A program made the position numbers and the translations under genes. Below are positions 7,672 to 15,124 of a DNA stretch of 64,000 nucleotides, piece by piece. The notes under the pieces are model-generated. The model saw nothing but the letters and a program-made list of their open reading frames with translations. It made no database searches and had not been told where the DNA came from. The DNA lies in the NCBI RefSeq assembly GCF_000717875.1, contig NZ_JOCT01000004.1, positions 620,001-684,000 of the forward strand, written 5' to 3'. The first letter of the stretch is position 1. Each line of letters begins with the position of its first letter. The DNA is from Streptomyces sp. NRRL S-455. Its GTDB lineage: Bacteria; Actinomycetota; Actinomycetes; Streptomycetales; Streptomycetaceae.

Positions 7672-7780
7672 CTGCTACCGGTAGCAGGTACGCCTGCTAC
7701 CGGTAGCACCCCCGCTAGCACACCAAACCCGCTCCCACCAGCCCACTAGCGGATAGCACCCCACCTGCGGAAACCCCCGA
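7672..7780. repeat. Palindromes and TAGCAC repeats, candidate clt locus
   Basis: A perfect 16-bp palindrome CTGCTACCGGTAGCAG (7672-7687) is repeated 22 bp later as TGCTACCGGTAGCA (7695-7708). Three short direct repeats of the form TAGCACxCC follow in the same orientation (from about 7704, 7716 and 7774). The array lies in the 141-base gap right after the translocase gene. TraB-type translocases recognise 8-bp repeats in clt. Which of these repeats, if any, is read by the protein cannot be decided here; an operator is the alternative. Confidence 0.45.
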
Positions 7781-7802
7781 AAACCCGCCCGGAGGGCCCC
7801 AG

Positions 7803-8078
7803 ATGACCCCCACTCTCCTTACTATCGCCTGCCTGATAGCCATCACAGTCGGTTACGGCGGGCTGTGTGCGGCCTCGCCGTTCGGCGACTGCCGCAAGTG
7901 CCGTGGCATGGGCCACGCCCTCAAGCACGACCGCAAAGGGCGACTCAAGCGCGGCAAGGACTGCCGCCGCTGCAAGGCGACCGGCAAGCGCATCCGCGCC
8001 GGCCGCTGGCTCTACAACCGCTGGGCGCGCATCTACCGCGCCGGCACCGACACCCCCCGCCCGGGAGGCACCCGATGA
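7803..8078 (+). CDS. Small membrane protein with DnaJ-like zinc motif
   Basis: A 91-residue protein starting at ATG 7803 behind GGAGGG (7791-7796). One hydrophobic segment (residues 3-25) is followed by two CxxC motifs, CRKCRGMG near 31 and CRRCKATGK near 54, resembling half of a DnaJ zinc-finger domain, in a very basic context. Such proteins recur downstream of AICE translocase genes. A membrane-anchored zinc module that helps assemble the transfer apparatus is a guess; no function is established. It overlaps the next gene by 4 bases. Confidence 0.65.
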   Translation: MTPTLLTIACLIAITVGYGGLCAASPFGDCRKCRGMGHALKHDRKGRLKRGKDCRRCKATGKRIRAGRWLYNRWARIYRAGTDTPRPGGTR

Positions 8079-8269
8079 TGCTCAACATCTCCGCCGTGCT
8101 GCTGTTCGGCGCCGCGTCCTTCCTCGCCGTCAAGACCAAGTCCGCCGGCGGCGGCGCCGCCATCGTCCTGTTCCTGTTCGGCTTCTTCGCCGCTGGCACC
8201 GGCGCCTACGAGCCCATCCACAACCTCGTGCAGGCATCCGCCGACGCCCTGACCGCCCTCGGCAACTGA
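8075..8269 (+). CDS. Small Spd-type membrane protein
   Basis: A 64-residue protein. ATG 8075 overlaps the previous stop and has GGGAGG (8063-8068) six bases upstream; a second in-frame ATG follows immediately. Two hydrophobic stretches (about 4-20 and 27-45) leave a short C-terminal tail (PIHNLVQASADALTALGN). Size, topology and location match the short Spd-like membrane proteins of Streptomyces plasmids. There is no other motif. Confidence 0.6.
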   Translation: MMLNISAVLLFGAASFLAVKTKSAGGGAAIVLFLFGFFAAGTGAYEPIHNLVQASADALTALGN

Positions 8270-8280
8270 GGAGACCCGCC

Positions 8281-8724
8281 GTGAACGAACCCACCGCCTA
8301 CAACCGCCCGGCCAGGCACGAGACAGCCGCCGTGGAAGTCCACCACCCCACCCCGATCGTGCCCGTGCAGCCAGGCACCATCCCCACCGTGGCGAGCGTC
8401 GTCCTGCCCGACGGCCGCATCGTCACCGGCTACTCCGTCGAGCCCGCGAAGCCCGAACGGGTCGCCGCCAAGCCGCCGGTTTCCCGCGCGGCGGTGAACG
8501 TCGCCCTCGGGGGCATCGGATTCCTCGCCGTGTGCGGCGGCCTGCTGCTGCTCACCACGTTCATCACCGCCCTGACCGCACTCGTCACCCAGCTCATCAC
8601 CCTCGCCGCCGTCATCTTCGGCGGCTGGATCGCCGTGCAGGTGTTCACCGCGAGCAGCAACAAGGGCGACAACACCTTCAACATCCGCAAAGCCGTCTTC
8701 AAACGCAACCACTTCCATAGCTGA
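8281..8724 (+). CDS. Spd-type membrane protein
   Basis: A 147-residue protein starting at GTG 8281 with GAGGAGA (8269-8275) upstream. The first 70 residues are hydrophilic and proline-rich with a beta-strand segment (VLPDGRIVTGYSV). Residues about 78-125 are two hydrophobic segments, and the short tail is basic (KAVFKRNHF). It is not similar to an enzyme. Its position within the transfer operon and its membrane topology point to a spreading or intramycelial-transfer role. Confidence 0.6.
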   Translation: MNEPTAYNRPARHETAAVEVHHPTPIVPVQPGTIPTVASVVLPDGRIVTGYSVEPAKPERVAAKPPVSRAAVNVALGGIGFLAVCGGLLLLTTFITALTALVTQLITLAAVIFGGWIAVQVFTASSNKGDNTFNIRKAVFKRNHFHS

Positions 8725-8732
8725 GGGAGACC

Positions 8733-8993
8733 GTGATGCGACTGCGTGTCCAGCTCACCCACTGGCCCCGCCGGGCCCTCGTCCTGACCGACACTCCCAA
8801 CCCGAAGTGCCCGCGGTGCGACGGTGACGGCGGCATAGGTCACCACTACGGCGACCCCGAGACCGGCGAGTACGCCGGCACCAACTGGGAGCCCTGCACC
8901 TGCTGGGACGACGTCCGCCGCTGGGTCCTGCTGCCCCTGCCCTACTGGTTCCGCCGCACCCCGTCCCACTACAGCGACGAACCGCCCTTCTAG
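8733..8993 (+). CDS. Small cysteine-rich protein, end of transfer operon
   Basis: An 86-residue protein; GTG 8733 and ATG 8736 are both possible starts behind GAGGGAGA (8723-8730). Residues 26-29 are CPRC, and CTCW near 56-59 supplies a second cysteine pair, suggesting a small zinc knuckle. The C-terminus is aromatic and proline-rich (LPYWFRRTPSHY). A strong hairpin follows 7 bases after the stop, so this is the last gene of the unit. No function can be assigned. Confidence 0.55.
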   Translation: MMRLRVQLTHWPRRALVLTDTPNPKCPRCDGDGGIGHHYGDPETGEYAGTNWEPCTCWDDVRRWVLLPLPYWFRRTPSHYSDEPPF

Positions 8994-9000
8994 CTACGCC

Positions 9001-9043
9001 AAGGGCGGCCCCCTCATCTCGCCAAAGATCCGGGGCCGCCCTT
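9001..9043 (+). terminator. Terminator of the transfer operon
   Basis: AAGGGCGGCCCC (9001-9012) pairs perfectly with GGGGCCGCCCTT (9032-9043), a 12-bp stem with a 19-base loop, directly after the last transfer gene and before the methyltransferase gene. Confidence 0.7.
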
Positions 9044-9084
9044 GTCCAACCCGTCCTCATCAGACCTGTTGGAGGCCTACCAGC

Positions 9085-9834
9085 ATGACGCAACCCACCG
9101 ACATCCGGCGAGCGCTCGCCTTACTCACCCCGGCCCGGCCCTTCCGAGTGCTGGACGGGTGCTGCTGCATCGGCGGCGGCACCGAGGGATACCGGCGCGC
9201 GTTCGGCCCCTACTGCCATATCACCGGCGTGGACATCGAGCCCCAACCCGACTACCGGGGCGACGCCTTCCACCAGGGCGACGCCATCGAGTTCATCCGC
9301 GCCCACGGCCACGAGTTCGACTTCATCCACATCTCCCCGCCCTGCCAGGGCGAGGGCGCCCCGACCAAGGGCACGAACAAGGCCCGTAACGCAGCGATCG
9401 GTCGCACCTATCCCCGCCTCATCGGTCCCGCCCGCGAAGCGCTGGAGGCCACCGGCCGGCCGTACGTGATCGAGAACGTGGCCGGCTCGGAAGTCCGCAA
9501 GGATATACGCCTGTGCGGCGAACAGTTCGGACTTTCCGTGATCATGCACCGCTACTTCGAACTGGGCGGCTGGACAGCCTTACAGCCGTTCCACCCTCAG
9601 CACCGGGGCCGCGTGCGCGGCTACCGACACGGCCAGTACTTCGACGGCCCCTACGTCGCCGCGTACGGCAAGGGCGGCGGTAAGGCCACCGTGGACGAGA
9701 TCCGCGCGGCCAAGGGCATCGACTGGTCCACCGACCACCTTCGGCTGCGGGAGGCACTCCCTCCCGCCTACACCGAGTGGATCGGCCGCGCCTACCTCGC
9801 CGCCCTCGCGCCCGCGTTGGAGGTGGCCGCGTGA
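9085..9834 (+). CDS. DNA (cytosine-5)-methyltransferase-like protein
   Basis: A 249-residue protein starting at ATG 9085 behind GGAGG (9071-9075). Motif I is LDGCCCIGGGTEGY (about residues 23-36), motif IV is SPPCQGEG with the catalytic Cys at about 87, and the ENV motif lies near 131, as in C5-cytosine methylases. It is short for the family and has little room for a large target-recognition domain. No restriction endonuclease gene is adjacent, so it probably masks element DNA from host restriction or marks it during transfer. Its stop overlaps the prim-pol start as GTGA, placing it in the replication unit. The target sequence is unknown. Confidence 0.8.
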   Translation: MTQPTDIRRALALLTPARPFRVLDGCCCIGGGTEGYRRAFGPYCHITGVDIEPQPDYRGDAFHQGDAIEFIRAHGHEFDFIHISPPCQGEGAPTKGTNKARNAAIGRTYPRLIGPAREALEATGRPYVIENVAGSEVRKDIRLCGEQFGLSVIMHRYFELGGWTALQPFHPQHRGRVRGYRHGQYFDGPYVAAYGKGGGKATVDEIRAAKGIDWSTDHLRLREALPPAYTEWIGRAYLAALAPALEVAA

Positions 9835-10754
9835 CCATGCTCCCCAGCACCGACCTGACCCGGCTGGGCCTGCTGGCCTGGGCATTGGAGGCCACCCGCC
9901 GGAACTGGGCGGTCATTCCGCTGCGCCCCATGGACAAGCGGCCCGCCGGCCACGCCGAACGGCTCTGCCCCGGCACCGGCCGCTGCGCCGACGGGCACAA
10001 GACCCCCGAGCAGCGCGCCACCACGGACACCGAGCTGCTCATCGCCGCATGGGCGCACCAGCCGTACAACGTCGGGATCGCTACCGGCCCGTCCGGGCTG
10101 CTCGTGGTCGACCTCGACACGCTCAAGCCCCAAGAGCCGAAAGGGACGCCTGACGGCGCCGCCAACTTCCAAGCGCTCTGCGAGCGCGCCAGGCAGACCG
10201 TCCCCGCCACCTACCGGGTGCGGACCGCACGCGGTGGCGAGCACCTGTACTTCACCCAACCGCCCGGCGCCCGGCTGCACAACACCGCCGGACGGCTGGC
10301 GAAGAAGATCGATACCCGGGGTTGGGGCGGGTACGTCGTCGCCCCCGGCAGCACCACCCCCGACGGCACGTACACCGTCCTGGACGACCGTAACCCCGCA
10401 CCGCTGCCCGTTTGGCTGCACGAGGCCCTGAAACCCCCTCAGCGGCCCACACGGGCCCCCGCAGGGCCCATCGTGGCCCGTGCGGACGGGTACGCCGCCG
10501 CCGCGCTGCGCGGTGAAGTGCACAACGTCGCCACGGCTGCCGACGGCACCCGCAACGCCACACTCCTGCGGGCCGCACGCGCACTCGGACGGCTGGTCGC
10601 GTCCGGCGACCTCGACCGGGCGGAGGTTGAGCAGGCTCTTAGTAGGGCGGCAGCGGGCAACGCCACCCAGTCCCAGCGCTACTACGACGACGTCATCAGC
10701 CGGGGCCTGGACTGGTCCATCGCCCACAACCCCTCCGGCAGGCGAGCGGCATGA
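9831..10754 (+). CDS. Bifunctional primase-polymerase (prim-pol)
   Basis: A 307-residue protein starting at GTG 9831, coupled to the methyltransferase stop. It is an archaeo-eukaryotic-type primase fold: an N-terminal helix with NWAVIPLRP, the catalytic acidic pair in VVDLD (about residues 92-96), and a conserved ARGGEHLYF strand (about 129-137) before GWGGYVVAPGS. The C-terminal 90 residues are helical. Such proteins prime and copy DNA in AICE and phage replication modules and work with the P4-type helicase two genes downstream. The TGA overlaps the next ATG. Confidence 0.85.
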   Translation: MTMLPSTDLTRLGLLAWALEATRRNWAVIPLRPMDKRPAGHAERLCPGTGRCADGHKTPEQRATTDTELLIAAWAHQPYNVGIATGPSGLLVVDLDTLKPQEPKGTPDGAANFQALCERARQTVPATYRVRTARGGEHLYFTQPPGARLHNTAGRLAKKIDTRGWGGYVVAPGSTTPDGTYTVLDDRNPAPLPVWLHEALKPPQRPTRAPAGPIVARADGYAAAALRGEVHNVATAADGTRNATLLRAARALGRLVASGDLDRAEVEQALSRAAAGNATQSQRYYDDVISRGLDWSIAHNPSGRRAA

Positions 10755-11101
10755 CCAATCCCCCGCCCACTAAGAGCCTCACCGCCGCCACCTCCCAGCC
10801 GATCGCCGCTCCACAGCCTGCGGACGCGACGGCCGTGGGCGAGCCGAAAGGGGCCGCCCGCAAGGGCGTCCGAACTGCTCTTCGCCCTGACCCGCAGCGG
10901 GAGGACAACCGCCGCATCACGGGGTGGCTGCACATCAGGGCCCCGTACGGCGCACAGCCCAGCGCCCTGTCCACGTGCGAGTGCGGCCGGCACCTGCGTG
11001 CGTTCGGCCAACGCCGCGTGCTCGCCCTGACCGAAGACCACGCAGCACACCGCGACACCTGCCCGCTCCGCAACTCCCAGGAAGGGAGGCCCGCCGCATG
11101 A
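10751..11101 (+). CDS. Hypothetical protein with cysteine motif in replication unit
   Basis: A 116-residue protein starting at ATG 10751 (ATGA overlap). The N-terminal 50 residues are low-complexity and probably disordered. The C-terminal part has CECGRHLRAFG (about 76-86), then HAAHRDTC near 100, which could bind one zinc ion. It is conserved in position between prim-pol and helicase genes in this type of element; an accessory DNA-binding role is a guess. Its stop overlaps the next start. Confidence 0.6.
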   Translation: MTNPPPTKSLTAATSQPIAAPQPADATAVGEPKGAARKGVRTALRPDPQREDNRRITGWLHIRAPYGAQPSALSTCECGRHLRAFGQRRVLALTEDHAAHRDTCPLRNSQEGRPAA

Positions 11102-12477
11102 CCGGCACGGAAGAACTGCCCCCACCCTCCAACCCGCTCGCCGTCGCCCGGCGACTCCTGCCCGCCTGGCAGGCCGATGGACGCTTGATCGTCCGGCGCT
11201 GGCGCGGGTCATGGATGCGCTGGAACGGCACCTGCTGGCGCGAGCTGGACGAAGCCCAGGTCCGCAAGACCTTGTACGAGCGGCTTGAGCACGCCGTCTA
11301 CCAGGCACCCGGCAAGGACGGCGAGACCGAGGAACGCGACTGGGCACCCACGAAACCGAAGATCAGCAACCTGCTCGACGCCATGAGCGCCATCACCCTC
11401 CTGCCCACCGACACAGACGCCCCCGCCTGGATCGACGACCACGGAGACACCGGACAGGACCACGGCCCCATCGTGGCCTGCCAGAACGGGCTGCTACGCA
11501 TCCGGGACCGCACGCTTCTGCCGCACACCCCGGAGTTCTTCAACCACGTCTCCGTGCCGTTCTCCTACGCCCCGGACGCCACCGCACCGACGTGGGAAGG
11601 GTTCCTGTCGCAGCTCTGGCCGGACGACCCCGACTCCCTAACCGCACTTCAGGAGTGGTTCGGCTACGTCATTTCCGGCCGGACCGACCAGCAGAAGATC
11701 CTGCTCATGGTCGGCCCCTCCCGCTCCGGCAAAGGCACCATCGCCCGCGTACTGAAAGCGCTGGTCGGCAAGGAGAACCTCGCCGGACCGACCCTCGCCG
11801 GACTCGGGACGAACTTCGGCCTGTCCACCCTGGTCGGCAAACCCCTCGCAGTGATCTCCGACGCTCGCCTGTCCGGCAACGACAACAGCCAAGTAGTCGA
11901 GCGGCTGTTGACGATTTCCGGTGAAGACACGATCGACGTGGACCGCAAGTACCGCGCGGTCTGGACGGGCAAGCTGCCCACCCGGCTGATGATCCTGTCC
12001 AACGAACTGCCGCACTTCGGCGACTCCTCCGGCGTCATCGCCAACCGGTTCATCCTGCTCAGCACCCGCCTGTCGTGGCTGGGCAAGGAAGACTCCACCC
12101 TCACCGACCGGCTCATCGCCGAAATGCCCGGCATCATCAACTGGGCCCTGGAAGGACTCGCCCGCCTGGAACGCGCCGGCCGCATCACCGAACCGGCAAC
12201 CAGCCGCGAAGCGATCACCACCATGCGCGACACCGCCTCACCCACCAGCGCATTCATCCGCGAACGCTGCACCACCGGACCCGCGTGCACCGTGCCCGTA
12301 GACACCCTGTGGGCCGTCTGGCGGGAGTGGGCTGAGGACAACAACGTCAAGCCCGGAACCAAGCAGGTCTTCGGCCGCAACCTGCTCTCCGTCGTCCCCC
12401 AGCTCAACCGGACCCGCCCCCGGGCGCCCTCCGGCGAGCGGATCGCGACGTACCACGGGATCGCCGTCACCGGTTGA
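11098..12477 (+). CDS. P4-type primase/superfamily 3 helicase, replication initiator
   Basis: A 459-residue protein; ATG 11098 overlaps the previous stop and has GGAAGGGAGG upstream (11080-11089). Residues about 30-190 match the D5-like N-terminal region of phage-P4-type proteins. The helicase domain has Walker A GPSRSGKGT (about 206-214), a Walker B-like LAVISDARL and a sensor segment (LMILSNELPHF). A C-terminal winged-helix-like part lies at about 390-450. This superfamily melts origins and unwinds DNA. It probably acts on the repeat array immediately downstream (12493-12654), together with the prim-pol. Confidence 0.85.
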   Translation: MTGTEELPPPSNPLAVARRLLPAWQADGRLIVRRWRGSWMRWNGTCWRELDEAQVRKTLYERLEHAVYQAPGKDGETEERDWAPTKPKISNLLDAMSAITLLPTDTDAPAWIDDHGDTGQDHGPIVACQNGLLRIRDRTLLPHTPEFFNHVSVPFSYAPDATAPTWEGFLSQLWPDDPDSLTALQEWFGYVISGRTDQQKILLMVGPSRSGKGTIARVLKALVGKENLAGPTLAGLGTNFGLSTLVGKPLAVISDARLSGNDNSQVVERLLTISGEDTIDVDRKYRAVWTGKLPTRLMILSNELPHFGDSSGVIANRFILLSTRLSWLGKEDSTLTDRLIAEMPGIINWALEGLARLERAGRITEPATSREAITTMRDTASPTSAFIRERCTTGPACTVPVDTLWAVWREWAEDNNVKPGTKQVFGRNLLSVVPQLNRTRPRAPSGERIATYHGIAVTG

Positions 12478-12492
12478 CCCCAGAATCTCCCG

Positions 12493-12654
12493 GGTCGCGG
12501 CCCATCGCGGCCCACCACCCCTGACCTGCACCTTTCCGCACCGGTCACGGCTGCCCATCGCGGCCCGCCCGACGCACAGCATGGGCCGCGATGGGCCGCA
12601 AAACCCCCAAGCAAAACCGCAGGTCACAGGCTTGGGCCGCGATGGGTCGCGACC
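12493..12654. repeat. Dyad-symmetric repeat array, candidate replication origin
   Basis: The 13-mer CCCATCGCGGCCC occurs at 12501-12513 and 12554-12566, and its inverse GGGCCGCGATGGG at 12583-12595 and 12634-12646, so two pairs face each other. The outer copies extend to about 37 bases of imperfect inverted repeat (GGGTCGCG before the core, TGACCTGC after it). The array fills the gene-free gap between the helicase gene and xis. An origin bound by the initiator is the simplest reading; a regulatory site for xis-int is the alternative. Confidence 0.6.
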
Positions 12655-12716
12655 CACAGCATTGTGACGCCAACCACACCCGAGCCCTGCTCTCCTCACC
12701 CCAAGGAGATCTCCGC

Positions 12717-12926
12717 ATGAGCACCCCTACCCGTCGGCGCCGTCCGCCGAAGGACGAACTGGTGCCCCTGAGTGAGGCACTGGAAGAACTCCGCATCAGC
12801 CGCGCCACTTGGTACCGGTGGCGCAACCAGGGCTACGCACCGGAGGCACGGCGCACGCCGTCCGGCCGCATCTGCGTACGCCGAAGTGTCCTGGACGCCT
12901 TCAAGGACGAATTGGAAGCCGCGTGA
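12717..12926 (+). CDS. xis: Excisionase (MerR-like helix-turn-helix)
   Basis: A 69-residue basic protein. ATG 12717 has AAGGAGAT (12703-12710) upstream; an in-frame ATG at 12591 lies inside the repeat array and is unlikely. The winged helix-turn-helix (VPLSEALEELRISRATWYRW, then a GRICVRRSVLDAF wing) is typical of AICE Xis, which bends attachment-site DNA so integrase excises the element. The stop overlaps int by 4 bases, so both are made together. Confidence 0.88.
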   Translation: MSTPTRRRRPPKDELVPLSEALEELRISRATWYRWRNQGYAPEARRTPSGRICVRRSVLDAFKDELEAA

Positions 12927-14287
12927 CCGACTGGAGCTACACCGTCAAGATCTGGGCTATCCGGAAGCGCGATTACCGGAAGCCCTACCAACTCCGCTGG
13001 AAGGTGGGCACCCGCCCTCACTCGGAGTCGTTCCTGACCATGGGCCTGGCGGAGAGTCGCCGGGCCCAGCTCATTACCGCCGCTCGCGAGGGTGAGCCGT
13101 TCGATGTGGACAGCGGCCTGCCGAAGTCCATGGTCGACAAGGAGCGCGATATCTCGTGGTACGAACACGCGCGCAACTACATCGAGATGAAGTGGGACGA
13201 CTCCCCCGGCAACACGCGTCGCACGCTGTCTGAGGCCATGGCCACCGTGACGCCCGCATTCGTGAAGGACACCAAGGGGATGCCGGACGCCAGGACCGTC
13301 CGGCGCGCCCTCTATAGCTGGGCGTTCAACAAGAACCGCTGGAACGCGGAAGTACCTCCCGACGTGGCCAAGGTGTTGGACTGGTTCCAGCGCAAGTCAC
13401 TTCCCGTGTCCGCACTGTCTGACCGCCTGGTTGTTCGGGCCGCCCTCAACGCTCTCTCCAAGAAGTTGGACGGCAAGCCCGCAGCAGCGGGAACGATCAG
13501 CCGAAAGCGTGCGATCTTCTACAACTCGCTCGAATACGCGGTGGACGCCGAGCTGCTCTCCGACAACCCACTTGACCGCATCAAGTGGAAGGCACCGGAG
13601 CAGGTCGTAGAGGAGGTGGACCCGGCGTGTGTGCCGAACCCTGCGCAAGCTGCAAAGCTTCTGGACGCCGTTCGAGACCAGAGCAAGCGCGGTCGCCGGC
13701 TCGTAGCCTTCTTCGGCTGCATGTACTACGCAGCCGCACGTCCGGCGGAAGTCATCGGGTTGCGACTTCAAGACTGTGACCTGCCGCGCCGCGGATGGGG
13801 CCTGCTCCGGCTCCGGGAGACTCGCCCCCGCTCCGGCACTGCCTGGACAGACAGTGGAGAAGCGCACGAGAAGCGGGGACTGAAGCACCGCCCGCGCAAG
13901 GCAGTGCGACGCGTACCGATCCCACCCGAACTGGTCGCCCTGCTGCGATGGCATCTCATGGCATACGGCACGGCACCCGACGGCCGCGTGTTCCAGACAA
14001 TGCGCGGCGGGCTGATCCAGGACACCGGTTACGGCGAGGTCTGGGCCGAAGCTCGCACACGAGCCTTAACCGCCGCCGAGTTCGACTCGGTGCTGGCCAA
14101 GCGCCCTTATGATCTTCGCCACGCTGCGGTGTCCACCTGGCTCAGTTCCGGCGTCGAGCCTCAGCTTGTCGCCGAGAGGGCCGGCCACAGCGTGGCCGTG
14201 CTGTTCCGCGTATACGCCAAGTTCCTGAAGGACGGGGATGAGGCAGCGAACGCCAAGATCTCAGCGCGCCTGAACGGGCACGGCTGA
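12923..14287 (+). CDS. int: Site-specific tyrosine recombinase (integrase)
   Basis: A 454-residue protein starting at GTG 12923, coupled to xis. An N-terminal arm-binding region (1-70) and SAM-like core-binding domain (about 85-190) precede the catalytic domain. Visible catalytic residues are Arg in AAARPAE (about 273), the box-II segment YDLRHAAV (about 395-402; the usual first His is Tyr here) and the nucleophile Tyr in RVYAKF (about 430). It is intact, unlike the related copy at 19718-20995. The 53-bp tRNA-Tyr repeat starts 150 bases downstream, the expected place for the element end. It should act on all att copies in this tandem, including those of the decayed neighbour. Confidence 0.93.
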   Translation: MTDWSYTVKIWAIRKRDYRKPYQLRWKVGTRPHSESFLTMGLAESRRAQLITAAREGEPFDVDSGLPKSMVDKERDISWYEHARNYIEMKWDDSPGNTRRTLSEAMATVTPAFVKDTKGMPDARTVRRALYSWAFNKNRWNAEVPPDVAKVLDWFQRKSLPVSALSDRLVVRAALNALSKKLDGKPAAAGTISRKRAIFYNSLEYAVDAELLSDNPLDRIKWKAPEQVVEEVDPACVPNPAQAAKLLDAVRDQSKRGRRLVAFFGCMYYAAARPAEVIGLRLQDCDLPRRGWGLLRLRETRPRSGTAWTDSGEAHEKRGLKHRPRKAVRRVPIPPELVALLRWHLMAYGTAPDGRVFQTMRGGLIQDTGYGEVWAEARTRALTAAEFDSVLAKRPYDLRHAAVSTWLSSGVEPQLVAERAGHSVAVLFRVYAKFLKDGDEAANAKISARLNGHG

Positions 14288-14301
14288 TCGCCGTGGACGC
14301 C

Positions 14302-14319
14302 GTCCACGCCCCGTCCACA
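14302..14319. other. Candidate integrase arm-binding site
   Basis: GTCCACGCCCCGTCCACA contains two GTCCAC direct repeats and occurs identically at 21073-21090, in both cases between int and the att repeat. Conservation in the otherwise diverged second element suggests an Int or Xis binding site. Confidence 0.45.
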
Positions 14320-14385
14320 CAGCCCGAGAAAGGGCGGTCGATCACGAGACACAGTGAGACAGTGGGCTGATCTCGCGACCGCATG

Positions 14386-14432
14386 ACGAAGGGCCCGTGG
14401 CCTGCGATAATCGCAGGCCACGGGCCCTTCGT
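14386..14432. terminator. Perfect 22-bp hairpin at the element end
   Basis: Arms 14386-14407 and 14411-14432 are perfectly complementary with a 3-base loop (TAA). The hairpin lies 6 bases from the att repeat and can end int transcription as well as tRNA transcription if the element sits directly against an intact tRNA-Tyr gene. Confidence 0.75.
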
Positions 14433-14437
14433 TTCCC

Positions 14438-14490
14438 GTGTGGCGGCGCCAGGATTCGAACCTGGGAAGGCTGAGCCGGCAGATTTACAG
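14438..14490. other. Attachment site (att), 53-bp copy of tRNA-Tyr 3' part
   Basis: These 53 bases are identical to 21177-21229 and cover the tRNA-Tyr anticodon loop to the 3' end. Identity stops at both edges (c/a on the left, c/t on the right). It marks the right end of the first element and the left end of the second. It is not a functional tRNA because the 5' half is absent. Confidence 0.9.
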
Positions 14491-14770
14491 CGGGCTGGTG
14501 ACGGTCGGCCTGAGAGGCATTCTTCTCATTCCTGGCCGTGCTGGGGGACGTCTGGGACCCGGTGCCCCGCCCCGAGCGACGAAGGGCAGCCGCTACTACG
14601 TCGCGTGCCGTCTGTGCTGTACGGGATCACTTGCAGCTCGTACTCCGTTTGGGTGACAGGTGGAACTGATGCGGTGGGATGGTGGTCCCTCTAAGTGGGC
14701 AATGCCCTACGGGGCGCGATGCGACGGTGTGGCCGGTGGCGCCGTGCCGCTTGGACCGGAGGGCAGGCGT
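14491..14770. other. Gene-free left end of the second element
   Basis: There is no convincing coding sequence, RNA gene or strong repeat in these 280 bases. A GGAGGG at 14758-14763 is the ribosome-binding site of the following gene. Promoters for the conflict module presumably lie here but none is clear. Confidence 0.4.
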
Positions 14771-15100
14771 ATGGAGATTGAGCTGGCGGATGCGGTCGCA
14801 GCGTTGCGGGATGAGCTGTTGGAGGCTGCGGCGCGGGGTGCGGGGCAGGATCTAGCTTTCCAAGTCGGGCCGGTGGAGATGGAGTTCGCAGTGGAGTTGC
14901 GGGCTGACGCCAAGGTGAAGGCTGGGTTCAAGGCCTGGGTGGTGTCGGCGGATACGGAGGCCGGAATGGCGCGGGGGCGAACGCACCGGGTGAAGATCGC
15001 CTTGACTCCGAAGAAGCTGGAGGGTGGGGATCTGCTCATTCATGGCCGTCCGGATCGGCAGCAGGGCCCGGGAAGCGTCGAAGACAGGATCGAAGACTGA
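14771..15100 (+). CDS. Trypsin-co-occurring domain protein (trypco2)
   Basis: A 109-residue protein. ATG 14771 with GGAGGG (14758-14763) is preferred to an in-frame ATG at 14660, because the conserved domain begins directly with MEIELADAVAALRDEL. The short alpha plus beta sandwich (VEMEFAVELRADAKVKAGF, then HRVKIALTPKK) matches the trypco2 domain. This domain occurs next to or fused to trypsin-like proteases in predicted bacterial conflict systems. The protease-NTPase gene begins 24 bases downstream, so the two form one module. Its role, perhaps as sensor or regulator of the protease, is not known. Confidence 0.75.
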   Translation: MEIELADAVAALRDELLEAAARGAGQDLAFQVGPVEMEFAVELRADAKVKAGFKAWVVSADTEAGMARGRTHRVKIALTPKKLEGGDLLIHGRPDRQQGPGSVEDRIED

Positions 15101-15124
15101 CTTCATCCTGGGCCTGACCATGGC

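Noticed and set aside
14438..14490. Second tRNA-Tyr gene
   Set aside because: Only the 3' part from the anticodon loop on is present; the 5' half and acceptor pairing are missing, so it is an att repeat.
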